Source: Nymphaea colorata (lineage: Eukaryota; Streptophyta; Magnoliopsida; Nymphaeales; Nymphaeaceae). From it: DNA of 64,000 nt. Position 1 is the first letter of the stretch, and the number at the start of each line of letters is the position of its first letter. This document shows positions 1 to 12,365 of this stretch, in pieces. Under the pieces are notes generated by a model. That model saw nothing but the letters and a program-made list of their open reading frames with translations. It had not been told where the DNA came from and ran no database searches. A program made the position numbers and the translations under genes. The stretch covers positions 16,346,854 through 16,410,853 of the forward strand of contig NC_045147.1 of assembly GCF_008831285.2 (NCBI RefSeq). The letters run 5' to 3'.

Positions 1-122
1 ACTCTGGAGCAGACACAATGAGGGTGTGTTGCACCGATCCTTGATTTCCCTTGATTATTCTTATAACTGGTCTTTCTGTTCATTGTTGCGGCCAAAAAGT
101 CTTATTTATGAACAAATTCTAG

Positions 123-3100
123 TCAGAAGATGGGCTCAACGGTATGCTGGCGACTTCCAAAAGCTCCGATCAGGAGGCAAATAAGCCTAGCGAGAAGGTG
201 AGCTTGTGAATGTTGAAGATTTGTTCTTTTTAACACAATTATTTGTATGTCTCCTTTTTTTTTTTTTTCAGAACATGCACCCCCAAAACCTCTTTCCAAA
301 CCACACCACACCACACCACCCGCTACCTTCCCACCCCAACCAAAAAAAAAAAACTTTATTCTTTCTCACTACTTTCGTCTTCCTACGTTCCGAACGTGTC
401 ATGTTCTCTGAAAAGAGGCATGCGTCTTCCACGACCATCAGTGAAACTGGTTATACAATTTAGTTCTGCTTCTTGAGGGGCAGATTTTTTGAGGCAACTG
501 GGCGCATTTATTGTTCTGCATGAAACATCCTGCTAAGGTCCTCTATTTTTTACCCTTAAAAGCTAGACACTCTATTGTACTTCACAGTTTCTTGTCTTCT
601 CCATGTACTGATGTGAAGTTTTTTCCATGTTTTCCTTGCTGTTGCGTGAATAGTGCATACTTTTATGTATTATATGTTTGATGCCATTGAGATGGTATTG
701 GAGTGCCTCGTGGTAATTATGGGACCTATCCTTCTTGTGTCTGATTTGATCATGTTAATTACCTGTTTGCTTTTGCTATTTATGGAAAGATCAACTGTGA
801 CGAGTGTATGGTTCTAATTACTTGTAGTTCATCTTTTAAGGTGCTTTTTTTTTATATATCCTGGAAGATTTGTAGGGTCCTTTCAAACTCATGACAGTTT
901 AACATTTTTGACACTTGTCTACTCCTTTTCTCTCGCTACTTTAATTTGGAAAGGAACTTATATGAGCCGATTTTATTTGCAGGCTTTTCATTTTATTCTA
1001 GAAAGCATTCTCATCTCCTTAAACTAAACAAAGAATGAACTCTTTGAATCATGATCTATGAGACTTTCCTGTTTCATTTTGTTAACTACTGAATGGTTTT
1101 CGCCTACAGATGAACATAGAAGCTTTATTCTCTAAATCTCAGTCTCTCAATCATATTCATACCTTGTTGGTGCCTTCTAATGTAAAATTTCATAATATTT
1201 ACTCATTTCGTAGGCAATTAAAAAGCTAACCTTACCAAATCACGTGCTTCTTATATTGTGTGAATGCACGCGCATGTGTGTATATTATAATTGTCATTCC
1301 TTTGGAAGGAATGCCCTTAGCTGCTGAAATTTTGAACTGCCAAATTTTCCGTCTTTTATTCTTCAAAGTTTGCTTTTAGATTTATCCGTTGTATTCATTA
1401 ATTAGCTTTGCCTGCAATTGGCTTTAGGCTTTAGCTATCCTGTTCGTGTGTGAAATTAGCTAGATTAACATATTAAAGTTGTGAGTGTGATTGTTGGTAA
1501 AGTTTATATGTTTTTTTTTTCCACCTATAACTTTTCTTGCCTTCTGTTTCATGTGCATGTCTGTAGGCCCTGAGGCGATTAGCGCAAAATAGAGAAGCTG
1601 CTCGGAAGAGCCGTTTACGGAAAAAAGTAAATGAAACATGGGTGACTTTCTGAAAGTTACTGCAACAAGATAATATCATATATTGAATGTTTTATTTCTA
1701 ACTGATATTTTGCTATAGGCCTATGTTCAGCAACTAGAGTCAAGCCGTCTGAAGTTGACACAATTGGAGCAAGAACTTGAGCGAGCCAAACAGCAGGTAT
1801 ATGAAGCTTCATATCATCTTTTATAGACTTTGTCTCCTTTTATTTGTGTGATCTGTTGACATGTTGATGTTGTTTTACCTAATATAGGGTGTATATGTTG
1901 GTGGAAATACTGGAGATTCCATCCATGGAATTCCTGGAGCAAATAATGCAGGTTTGCCATTTTTTACCATATATGAAAAATACTATTGTAAAGATCTACA
2001 CGAATACAATGTCAATTAACTAGAAATAAATAATGGATGTGCATATATGCTATTGAGTCAAATAGTGTTGAACGTTGTACTTAACTAATGCAACTTATCT
2101 AGGCTTGAGAACTGAAACATTGATACTCCAACAAGCCAATCGCCTAACTAGCACACCATAACAGTGAATCCAGAATTGAGAAGGGCCATGGGTTGTATGT
2201 CCTAGGTTCATCTTGTGGAGGGAAGTCCTTTTCTGAATCTTATGTCGCCTTTTGTAATTACTCAAATTACACATTACAGGAAGGTTGCAGACAAGGAGGA
2301 GGGAACATATTATGTGTTATTTGCAAGGTTAGAAGCTTAATATAGGAGATGTTGGAACAATGAGACTTGGTATACCTACTAGTCTAATCGCACAAAGGCC
2401 TGAGTACAAGAAGAGTCTTAGATTCAACTGACATGTTATTTCTGGCATATTCATATGAGGTACATCTTACTACATGATGTAGAAAGAAGTATTGAATGTA
2501 AATCTGGATCTTATGTACATTAAAGGAACTGAACCTTTCATCCCATGTGTGCTTGAAGAGAAACAGGAAAGAAAAGCTTGAGGGTGGGGCCGTGAGCATT
2601 ATCGTGATAGCTATACTGCATTATGTTGTGTTATATTGTGTGGATGCAACAAGTTCCAGTTTGCGCATGACTCAAGAACATCTGCCATCTAGGTTTTGTA
2701 CATGGGTTGCTTCAAGTTTGATTGGCTACCATCTGATTAAGTAGTCATGATATTGGCAACATCCAAACATGAATGACATTCATTTATTCCACAGATATGA
2801 ACCATGATTGAAAATGAAACTGAACATATCAACTGGATGAGAGGCAAGGAAAAATTTCAGAATTGTATACCATTAGGGATCTTTATTCTGATAAGTTTAG
2901 CTGCCACATGTCATGTAGATGCAGTGGATGCAGCATGGTAATAAAAAAGAAGGAAAAAAATGCAACCACGATGGAGAATTGATGTTATATCTGCTATATT
3001 CATTGATTTCCCAAGCCTCTAATTGAAATTCATACCTGCCAGTATTTTAAGGCAACTAAGTCTGCATGTGATCAGTAACACTAGTAACTGCCGCATGTTC

Positions 3101-6100
3101 AGTAACACTAGTAACTGCCTTGTGGGTGTTTTCCATTGTTTTGTTCCTTTAATGTGTATATAGGACCATATAGAAGGGAAAACATCAGGCTGTGATTATT
3201 AGATCTAAAAGAGCCTAATCTATACATAAGAAGAGCGTAATCAGGTACCAGCTAAGTTTTGTCGATGGAGATCCCACTGATTAGCTTCCTTTATAGAAAC
3301 ATTCAAAGATGTGAGCTCTTGTCAGGAGTTCAAAACCCACAAATACAATAATGCTTTTCTGGTTTTTCTTATGCAGTACCAATGTAGTCTTGAGCCTAGG
3401 TGACAACCCATGTCTGTAAAATCTCTCTCTCTCTCTCACTGACATACACGCTCTTGTGCATGTGCAGACAAATATAAGTGCTTGCAAATGTATGGGTATA
3501 TTCAGATGATATCATGTCTTTTGTTAGCCTCTTTAGTTTCTGATTCTTGTCAACTGGGAAATTATAGGTGTTGTATTGTTTGAGATGGAGTACAGTACCT
3601 GGGTTGAAGACCAAAAAAGGGGGACAGATGCACTTAGAACTGCTTTGAATGCACGTGCAACTGACCTAGAGCTCCGGATTCTAGTGGAAGGTGGTCTTAA
3701 ACTCTATGATGACCTTTTCGATATGAAAGCAACAGCTGCAAAGTCTGATGTCTTTCATCTAATGTCGGGCATGTGGAGAACTACTGCTGAACGGTTCTTT
3801 CTTTGGATTGGTGGATTTCGCCCTTCCGAACTTCTCAAGGTTGTTTTGTGTTTTTTGCTGATGGATGAATAATTTAATGCTAGAACTTTCTTTTCATTTT
3901 TCTGAACATTACTATTTCCTAGCTGCAGGTTGGTCGTGTATGATTGCTTATAAATTGCAAGAATCTTCTGATGATGTTATTTAAATTTATGATAGCTGCT
4001 CTTCTAAGACAACATTTGTTCAATGGTTTCCTCATTTCGTTGATGTGAAATCCTATGACATCGATTCTTCTGAAGGGCCACTATTTCCACCTAAGTAAAG
4101 TTTGGTAGAAGCTTCCAAAGGCATGATGGTAGGAAGGCCGACCACTACATAAAGCCTAAGCAAGCACTTGGCTTGGCAGCAAGCTACCTTTATCCGCCTT
4201 CAGCTTTCGTTATGCTCAGTAGCTCCAACAAGCCCTAAAGTTTCTTGCCGCTGAGAACTTTGCTACCAAGCTGACATGGGTTGAACCGTTCAAGTATTGG
4301 TCTAGGTGGTGCTCAGTTTGATTATGGATGTAACATACTTAATATTCGAGTATGATGATGCTTCCGACTTGGGGCGAAGTGGTCCACTGTTCACTGCATA
4401 CCCACTCCCTTCGATTGCTAACCATTAGTCTACTATATAATTTTTGTAGCTTACTCTTTTAGTTCATTTCACATATAATGGGTCTCTTAAAGTGTGTAGA
4501 GTTTGATGTGTCTTTCCGTGCATTTTAGTATGCACAGGCATGCACATGCTGCTATACATGTGTACACATGTTTTCATATGTTGTGTTTTTGTAGCCCAAC
4601 CCATGTTGTGCTTCAGTACCTGTGCATATCTGTGTATTGCCTACGCTATTGATGAATTGAATTAAGCTTCGAATTTTACCAATTCTTTTTCCTTTCAGCC
4701 ATGCGTACTTGTATCTGATATTAGCCATTTTTATCTTATTGGGGCTTGAGCATCAATTGTACCAATGGCCTTTTTCCAGAGAAGCAAGTAGTCTCAGTAG
4801 TTAATAAGAGCATTTATTTAAGTTGATGAAGGAGCACAGTTAAATGTCTAACTGCCATGCAGGCTTCCTTACATGCCTAATTACCATTAATGTGCTATTT
4901 TTGTCAATTTTTTAGAGTCTTTGTTCTGTATTGTGCTTCTGGGCCATCCTAAAATCTGACTTCTGCATATGATTGACTTGAAACTCTGCTTTTCTGTGTG
5001 TGACATTTTTGTCTTTTTTCTCATACATTTGATATGCGATTGTTCATTGTAGTGGACAATCTTATTTGGCTTTCAGCTATTAATATAGTTGGTGATCCTC
5101 ATTATTTTTCCTATTTCAGCCACAAGGATAAAGGTATTATGAAACTGTTGTTTTGATACCTAAATCTACATACAAATATAGAACTTATTCTTTGTGAGAT
5201 TTTCACGATAAAGCTAAGTAGATGAGCGTATGAGTTTTTTTCTTTCTTGCCATTTTTGTCTCTGCCGGTAGGCTGGGCATTCATATGTATGTTGTTCTTC
5301 ATTAATGAATTATGTTCATATATATTGAGATACACCATATATTTCATGCCTATGTTATACTTCTGGTATAATAGCAGTTTCTGCATTCCTTGCATTTGTC
5401 TTGTAGTTTACACTTCTGCTGTCCCCATTTTCTTCATGCAGATTCTTACTCCACAACTGGAGCCTCTGACGGAAAGCCAAGTTATAGCCATCTGTGGTTT
5501 GCAGCAATCATCACAGCAGGCTGAAGATGCTCTTTCTCAGGGGATGGAGAAGCTGCAGCAAACCCTGGCTGAGGCATTGGTATCTGCTCCTTTAGGTGCA
5601 CCAAACGTTACAGACTATGTGGGCCAAATGGCCACAGCCATGGACAAACTGGAGGCACTTGCAAATTTCATACTGCAGGTGAAGTTTCCTTGCTTTGTTT
5701 ATGCTATATTTTAATATAATTTATGCGTTCTGAAGAGAATTACCTTCTATGCTCTAAGTTGATAGATTTTGGAGCACCTTTTATTCACATCCAATAATCC
5801 ATGTTGATTTTTTTTTTTTTTTAAATATGGAGATCAGGGATGGTCTCTCAAGGAAATATATCCTCAGCGTGTTGCATTTGTCAATGGATTATTGTAGGCC
5901 GTTTTATTTTTCTTCGTGTTTGCTTTCTTGCCTTTATGTGCTTCCTTTTTCTAGCTTTAATAGTACAGATATTCTCCTCATGAAGCGCCTGCATTTTCTT
6001 GTGACATAATGTTCATCTGAAATAAGTTTAAGCTTGATTACGTAATATATCAGCTTTGCGATGTAGATAAGTTTTTGTTGTGGTACTTATTTGTACCCTC

Positions 6101-6395
6101 CCTTCTTGCGTGCAGAACGTGTAACCATAGAAGTTTGCAGTTGCTTGGGAGTGCAATTAGTTATCATGTTTCTACGTTCTATTGAGTATAGCAACATAAT
6201 AAATGTGCTGATTTCTCTTTCTATCTTTGATTTTTCCAACAGGCAGATAACCTTCGGCGTCAGACTTTGCAGCGGATGTATCGAATTCTGACTGTCCGAC
6301 AAGCTGCTCGGGGCCTTCTTGTCCTAGGCGACTACTTCCAGCGCCTGAGAGCTTTAAGTTCCCTTTGGACAGCTCGTCCACGTGAACCCGCGTAA
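123..6395 (+). CDS. TGA-type bZIP transcription factor, 5'-truncated by window edge
   Basis: Seven exons join in frame: 123-197, 1567-1626, 1719-1796, 1888-1951, 3568-3839, 5442-5678 and 6243-6395. They give 312 residues plus stop, and the N-terminus lies outside the window. Residues about 26-71 are the bZIP: basic region NREAARKSRLRKK with the invariant N-x7-R, then a leucine heptad. Residues about 98-310 are the DOG1/TGA domain, including WIGGFRPSELLK, QQAEDALSQGMEKLQ and the C-terminal end RALSSLWTARPREPA. The family binds TGACG (as-1) elements in the nucleus and works with NPR1-type or ROXY-type partners. The motifs EMEYSTWVEDQ and AERFFLWIGGF are closer to the TGA1/4 and TGA3/7 groups than to TGA2/5/6; this placement is from memory. 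The Arabidopsis TGA1 redox pair aligns with Cys201 and Ser207, so the second cysteine is missing. All introns are GT-AG; those after 1951 and 3839 are about 1.6 kb each. Confidence 0.93.
3073..3119. repeat. Short direct repeat in TGA intron
   Basis: The 20-base unit CAGTAACACTAGTAACTGCC occurs at 3073-3092 and again, identical, at 3100-3119. It lies in the 1.6-kb intron between the bZIP exons and the DOG1-domain exons. It is probably a local duplication with no known function. Confidence 0.8.
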
Positions 6396-8755
6396 ATCAA
6401 CTGCATGGTCTTCTCTCATCCACATGTCTGTTGCTGCTATATAATCCGTGAGATAGCCAATGAACTGAATAATGCGTTAAAGGCCACTCTTTAGTGGACA
6501 TTACATGATTTTTATTCAAGGAAATCACATAAGAAAAAGTGGCCGCCATTTTCATGCAGCATCTTTGCTTAAAGGAAGCTGTACATAGGTTTTGAGGTGC
6601 TCCATGTTGCAGTGGTCGTCTGTATGACATAAATTGTATATTGTATAATGTTGCAGTTGTAACGTTATTTCAGGAAGAGGCGTTGTAAGATGCTTTCTGT
6701 TGACTTTTGTGGAATACCCATATCAAGCAATGGGGAGACCTTTCTTGTAGACAAGGGACGGAAGTACGAGGTCTTTACACTGAGAGGCAATCAAAATAAG
6801 CTAATGATGTCAAGCATGCATGATATGGGTCAGTAAGTTTGATATTTTGAACATAGATGGTGCTTTCTTGCTGTGAAAAGGAAAAAAGGTTCGTATTCTT
6901 GCCATCCCTGGCGCCTCATGGTGCTGGTGTTGATGCATATGCTGTCATGGTGGCTCACGGGTCCTCTGCTACGGAATTCAGGGTATCTGAATTATGGGGC
7001 AACGACGCTACAGAATGGTTGGTGCAGCACGAGTTATTGGCTCTTTACAGGATCTACATTTTTAGTTTTTACTTTCGTTGCTCGAGATATTGAGTCCTGG
7101 CACACGCAGAGACACAGATTGCTGCTAGTCGAAGGAACTTTTATGTTCTCTTGGTATAAGCTACTGTGCCTCTAGGGTATAAGGCTGCTTTGTGATCATG
7201 TATGGTATACCTTTTAATTCGAGTGTGTGTATTGTTGTTTACAGTTTAGAAAACTAGTACCTATAGAAATCGAACTTAGGACACGTCTTTAGCGAGATAT
7301 TCGACTAGTTATATAATACCCTTTGGATGGCTGTATTTGGTCAATGAGGTGTCATACATGTGAAGATTTACGTTTGAAGTTCAAACCCCGACATACTAAA
7401 ATGCGAGGCCAGATTAAAGTTTTCACATGTGACAGGGTTCAAGTAACTACCGGATTGGGTAAGAAGATGTTATACTAAGTTCAAATTTGATTACCGATAG
7501 GAATTTCTCTGTCGACCTCAGGTCTGGAGGAACAAGCGCCAGATAAACCAAAGCTTCTTTTGTCAGTAAAAGTTTTTGCTGTGATTAAACATAAGGATAG
7601 GGCCAAACAATTCTCACAAATTTTATGATGGCTTGTTATTGGACAAGGCCAGCCTACTGTCCACTGCTAGTTACATGGGCGACACTTTTTTTCCTTTGAA
7701 ATCTTGGAATTGCTCGAAATTAATGCGTTGTTTATTTTTGAATTAGCGAACCAAGATGGACTGGTGTCGGAAGAACGTGCAATTCTGAAACCATCAACTA
7801 CAACATTGTTCTGTAGTCTTCCACTGGCATTGCCAAGGTTGGTGATGCAGATCGGAAGGCCAGTAGGCCGCGCTACTGGTCTGAACCAGGCTAAGGCAGC
7901 TTCAGCACAGAGCCCAGTGAGTCTAATGGGCCAGCAAGGAGGCAGCACAGCCTAGATATGGGTCTGTATAATTGTTTTGCCAGGATCATGTACCAATGGA
8001 ACTCGGTTTGCTCTTGTAAATTGGACTGGACTAATCCTCGAAAGGAAAAATAAGTTGAATTGCTTGACAAATTCCTAAGTCAATAGCCCTCCTCTACAGT
8101 GTTTTGCCCTGCAATCAAACATCACCTAAGGGTGAACCCGACCTCCAAGTCCTATGAGGACAACATCAAGGGATTGAGCGAGAGAAAAGTAGAGTTGGGG
8201 ATTGGCACAATGTCTTCAACCTGAACCAACAAGCACTTCAATAGAAGCTCCATACAAAATAAGACTTTACGCTCTTTAACACACACAATACCACCATAAG
8301 AATGCTATGAAGATAACAGGACTGTAACTTGACCATAGTTTTCACCCCAATACGTTTTGCAACTTCATCTACTCTCGTTCTGTGATGGTGAAAAACAAAA
8401 TTCAAATGGAAAGAATTGCTCAAGTTTTCAGGTGTCGGAAAGAAAGTTTTGTGCTTGGCCAGATTATCTTATGTTTGCTTCCACTCTTAAGAGCATAAAC
8501 TACTGTTCACGGTTCAACATTTGCCGATGCAAAAAGGCCACGCTGTTTCCAAGTTCTGCTATAATTATACTTTCACCCGGAAAATGAGGATCATGGGCAT
8601 TGACTATTTTGTTCTGATTTTGAACCTTCCATCAGTTTTAGTTGTAGGCAAAAGTGAATATAAAAAAAACCTAAGTCCATTATGAAGCAAACTTAATAAA
8701 GGATTTCTATGAACATGCGAAATCAGCAAAAGAAACGGACAATAGGATAACAGAT
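6396..8755. other. 3' UTR and spacer after the TGA gene
   Basis: The first several hundred bases after the TGA stop codon are probably its 3' untranslated region, although no single polyadenylation signal stands out. The rest is AT-rich spacer. Short open frames at 6857-7175 and 7704-7955 lack family motifs and splice partners, and I do not consider them genes. Confidence 0.5.
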
Positions 8756-8829
8756 TGGCGTCGCCCGGACTCGAACCGGAGACCTTCAGTGTGTTAGACT
8801 GACGTGATAACCAACTACACCACGACACC
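8756..8829 (-). tRNA. tRNA-Val (anticodon AAC)
   Basis: On the minus strand the 74 bases fold into a complete cloverleaf. The acceptor stem pairs GGTGTCG with CGACGCC, with one G-T pair, and is followed by discriminator A. The A box reads TGGTGTAGTTGG and the B box GGTTCGAGTCC. The anticodon stem TCAGT/ACTGA encloses the loop CTAACAC, giving anticodon AAC (valine). There is no intron and no encoded CCA, as expected for a plant nuclear gene. A T-rich run follows downstream on the same strand (from about 8645 leftward), a possible Pol III stop, though it lies about 100 bases away. Confidence 0.96.
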
Positions 8830-9520
8830 AGGGATGGACAATGTCGCTCAAAAATTCCTAATCACAAAAAACTGCCCAACTTCAAATCCATGCGAACTTG
8901 CTCGCCCTAGAAGAACTTGGTGAGAAATACCTAAAGCACAAGCTTCCGACACACTTATGTTAAATTTTTATTTTTAAGTTGTTTTTACAAAATCTAACCA
9001 TAGTGCCAAACATGTGCTTCTTATGCATTATTTGATCAAAATTAATTCATCTAGGAAGGAAACCCATCACCTGGGTGTGGGTGTGAAGCTGAAGCTCCCT
9101 TTTTCCCCTTGCTCCCCGAACTTAGGGTTGCATGGGAATTCAAGTGAATTTACGATTACTCCCTTCAACTCAGTAATAGCTCCTGCTATCTTTTATAATC
9201 CAAAACAATAGCGTCCATGACAATCAAACAACTGATCAGTTTCTCACCAACCTACCAGTTGAACCAATTACGCAAGCAAAATTCATTCATAAGATTACCT
9301 AGATTTAATGTGCCTGAAAGATACTAGAAAAAATTTTGAATGTCAATGATGGCAAAAGCTTGGTTAACAAAATACCAGACGTACATTGAAAAACATAATT
9401 CGAAGGCCGGATCTTATCCAATTGACCAACCATGAAGAGGATATATTTACATGGCTAAATTTAAATTATTCAAGTTAAATGATTCAATATTTAAATGGTT
9501 ATTTGCATGAGCTTTTGTTT

Positions 9521-9568
<48 letters not shown>
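9521..9568. repeat. Compound (TA)n(GA)n microsatellite
   Basis: Ten TA units at 9521-9540 are followed directly by fourteen GA units at 9541-9568. Both tracts are uninterrupted, so the locus is likely length-variable. Confidence 0.95.
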
Positions 9569-9571
<3 letters not shown>

Positions 9572-9933
9572 TTCTAAATTTTTGTGTCGTTTCAATCAAT
9601 AGCTCTGATTAATAAATATAAACCATGTAGCTTATATTCAAGAAAGTTTTTTAACCGATCACTTGTTGAGATGATCTTAATGTCAAGGGTATAAGTGTAA
9701 AGTGGATAATGATGGTTCTAGAAGACTGATGTGTCGGCACAACGGTATCCAAACTGTGTATAACCCTCAACTATGTAAAACAGTATATATATATACGATG
9801 GAAGAGTAAGGAAAAGTGTTCCTTTCGACCCCTAATTTTAGTTCTTCGTCAGAATTCCTCTTTCTCTAAGTTTTACCATGGAGGGTTGACGTCAACATAT
9901 GTCAATTTCTTTTGCTTAAAAAAAGTGTACCGA

Positions 9934-10366
9934 TTCTAACACCTTAAAAGTTTAGTTTTGTTTTAAACATCTTGAGAGATCTTTAAGAATTTATAAAAGG
10001 GTAAATTTATAAAAGGGAGTTGTTAAAGTGCTTAGCTTTCCAGTTTTTTTTTTTTTAAATTTAAACTATTAAGAGGCGAGTTAGGATCTCTCAGACCAGA
10101 AACCTTCGCTCAAAAGTGAATTGAATTGTTACAGTGGTATCATATTAGGCTTAACATTCAGACCTGGGGTCCCTCACGTGATGACGTGCGTGTCTTAAGA
10201 GGGGTAGATTGTAATACCCCAAAAGTTTAGTCGTGTATTGAAAATTTTGAGAGATTTTGAAGGGTTTATAAATATGAGTTGTTAAAGTTGTTATTTGTTT
10301 TGGTTTTAACTTTTTTTTTACTGAAACCAAATCTGTTAAGGAGCATATTGAGATCTTTCAAATGAA
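9934..10366. repeat. Two diverged copies of an interspersed repeat
   Basis: Segments 9934-10105 and 10211-10366 share the same ordered words: a TAAYACC start, AAAAGTTTAGT, TTTTGAGAGAT, a TTATAAA stretch, GAGTTGTTAAAG, a T run, then a GAGATC/GGATCTCT-TCA ending. Between them is a GTGGTATCA-like phrase often seen beside plant retroelement fragments. They look like old copies of one non-coding element. No open frame, clear terminal repeat or target-site duplication was seen, so the class is unknown. Confidence 0.5.
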
Positions 10367-11144
10367 GAAGGACCTGAGATTGAGAGTGAGATGAATAGGT
10401 GCGGAAAACAGTTCTGGTGTTACTAATCCAACTCTAATATTGACACTTAGGAGGGCATGCACACAAACCCACACATATTTCCTAAAACATTATCAGTACA
10501 ACAATTTAACTGAAAAGTTCATAAATTATATAAATTAACTGAAAGCGGCTGAGTTAATTGAATCCTTTCTCTTTTCTCTTTATCCCTTTCGTTTGACGAG
10601 TAGGAAAAATCAAACAACCAAAGTAAGGTTGCCATTATCAGTATTAGAGCTGAACCCATTTGACCTTTTCTCCCCTGTTTTTGTTTTTTAATACTTTAAA
10701 AGCAGTTGCAATTAATTTCAATTAATTAAAAAACAATAAAAAAAAAGCTGTCAAGCTTCAGAAAGGTAGGACCAATTAAAATACCTATTGTTCCTCAATT
10801 AGTAAAACTTGTAACTCTTGTAGCGATAGCCCATCGAAATCAAAAGAATAATTCGTTAGACAAAACTTGCTATCAAATTGTTTAACACACTTATCCTAAC
10901 AACTTTTTCCAAATGATAAATATGTTTTTTTTTTCTTTTTAATGTTGAGTCTTCCAATATATTACTTTCGTTCCCAGACCGAGAATTTGTTGATTTAATT
11001 TTTCAATGGAAGACTTGGGAGTCGCTTAAGAAAACAGAAACCATCAAAGTGGTAGTAAGAGAAGGTTGCTATAAGAAGATTGTCAAAACGAAGACTTTTT
11101 AGATCGAATCCCAACTATGCGAGCTTTTTAGCTTTTTCGTTGTT

Positions 11145-11262
11145 TTAGGGTAACAGGAAAACTATGTTATTGGATGAATCTGCTTCAAAGATTGCAGTAG
11201 ATTTAGAGTAACAGGAAAACTATGTTATTGGATGAATCCACTTCAAAGATTGCAGTAGATTC
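11145..11262. repeat. 58-bp tandem duplication, two copies
   Basis: A unit beginning TAACAGGAAAACTATG starts at 11151 and again at 11209. It runs to GATTGCAGTAGATT in both copies, with only a few mismatches. The period is 58 bases. It is non-coding. Confidence 0.85.
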
Positions 11263-12317
11263 ACGACATGTTAGTTTTAGTGTCTAATGAATCTGCTTCA
11301 ATCTTCGAGTTTCATTCATCAGATACTCATATAGTATTCTTGTTATCCAACAACTCTAACAAGTGGTTGAGAAGTTCACAAACAGTTCAAATTGGTGACT
11401 GATTTGCATTTTAAATTTGAATTCAGATCCGACCAGGATAAGATCTGGCTATGTAGGTAACTGTATCGAATCTTCATCGGATCTAGAACGAATATTAGAT
11501 TCAGATTTAGATTTTTTGCCACGACACAGCATATCCAATCCGGTTCCATTTAGCAATCAAATCAGATTTTTTCTTTTCGAAATCTGACTAATGGATTCAA
11601 GATCCGTTAGTTTTTGAAACCACTTACGCTCAAGAGCTGACTTCGAGGGCGTTTGTTTCTCTGTAAATCTGAGATCCCCAGTGATCTAAAATCCTATTTT
11701 TCTAGGACCCGATGATTAAGCAAACAACGGGTCTCCACATAGGTTTAAGATCAAGAGCGGTTCGGTCAAAGATCTGACCCGAATTTGAGTCCGCCTCCAG
11801 GATCTCACCTCAAATAAAGGAAGAGGAAAGATAATCGTTGGAGGCCCAACTCTTTTGTTGGTTTTTAAGAAGAAGGCTTATGAAGTCTGAGATTTATGCT
11901 ATTTTGTGGAGCTAAAAAAATATCATTAAAAAGTTATGAGAATTTTAATATGCTATTAGAAAAATGTTCAAATTAGATATGTTAGATTTCTTTGATTTAT
12001 AAAATCGGAGTTATAACGTGAGACTTTCGTAAATTTTCTTCATTTATGCAATTAAAAAAAAAACTTAAAACACCATGTCGAAAACTTGAGTTGTATTACA
12101 AAATTTGGAAATATAAGGACTGTTTTTGGAAATAGAAGGACAGTTATGCTTATGAGAAAAAATGAGGTTCAGAACGAAAACTTTCCATGAATGAAGCAAT
12201 AAATTTCGAAAAAACAAGGCGAAGCGTTCTAATGCCTTCACTGCAACTCAATGCCTCCTCATCTTTTTTAACTTCTCAAGGGAGCTGTCCGAGGGAAAAA
12301 CGAAAAGAAAGAGCTTT

Positions 12318-12340
12318 CTCTCTCTCTCTCTCTCTCTCTT
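12318..12340. promoter_or_regulatory. (TC)n tract in the TM9 gene 5' leader
   Basis: A pure TC run of about eleven units lies about 25 bases upstream of the TM9 start codon, within the probable 5' UTR. CT/GA-rich leaders are common in plants and can bind BPC/GAGA-binding proteins; that role is an inference here. Confidence 0.4.
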
Positions 12341-12365
12341 TGTGAGTTCGCGGGAGGGGGCAAAA

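Larger units (their letters stand above)
8830..12365. other. AT-rich spacer with decayed repeats
   Basis: No coding sequence is recognised in this 3.5-kb stretch. It holds a TA/GA microsatellite (9521-9568), a diverged repeat pair (9934-10105 and 10211-10366) and a 58-bp tandem duplication (11145-11262). It also contains AT-rich tracts with repeated TCAGATTTAGAT-like words at about 11410-11620, similar in style to 47590-47940. The last few tens of bases are the promoter/5' leader of the TM9 gene, including a (TC)n run at about 12318-12339. Confidence 0.55.

Noticed and set aside
6857..7175. Overlapping open frames after the TGA gene
   Set aside because: They lie in the likely 3' UTR or spacer, with no conserved motif.
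8604..8828. 74-codon minus-strand frame
   Set aside because: Its N-terminal part is the translation of the tRNA-Val gene.
12342..12365. Alternative upstream start for the TM9 gene
   Set aside because: It would need a GTG codon. The ATG at 12366 directly precedes the signal peptide.
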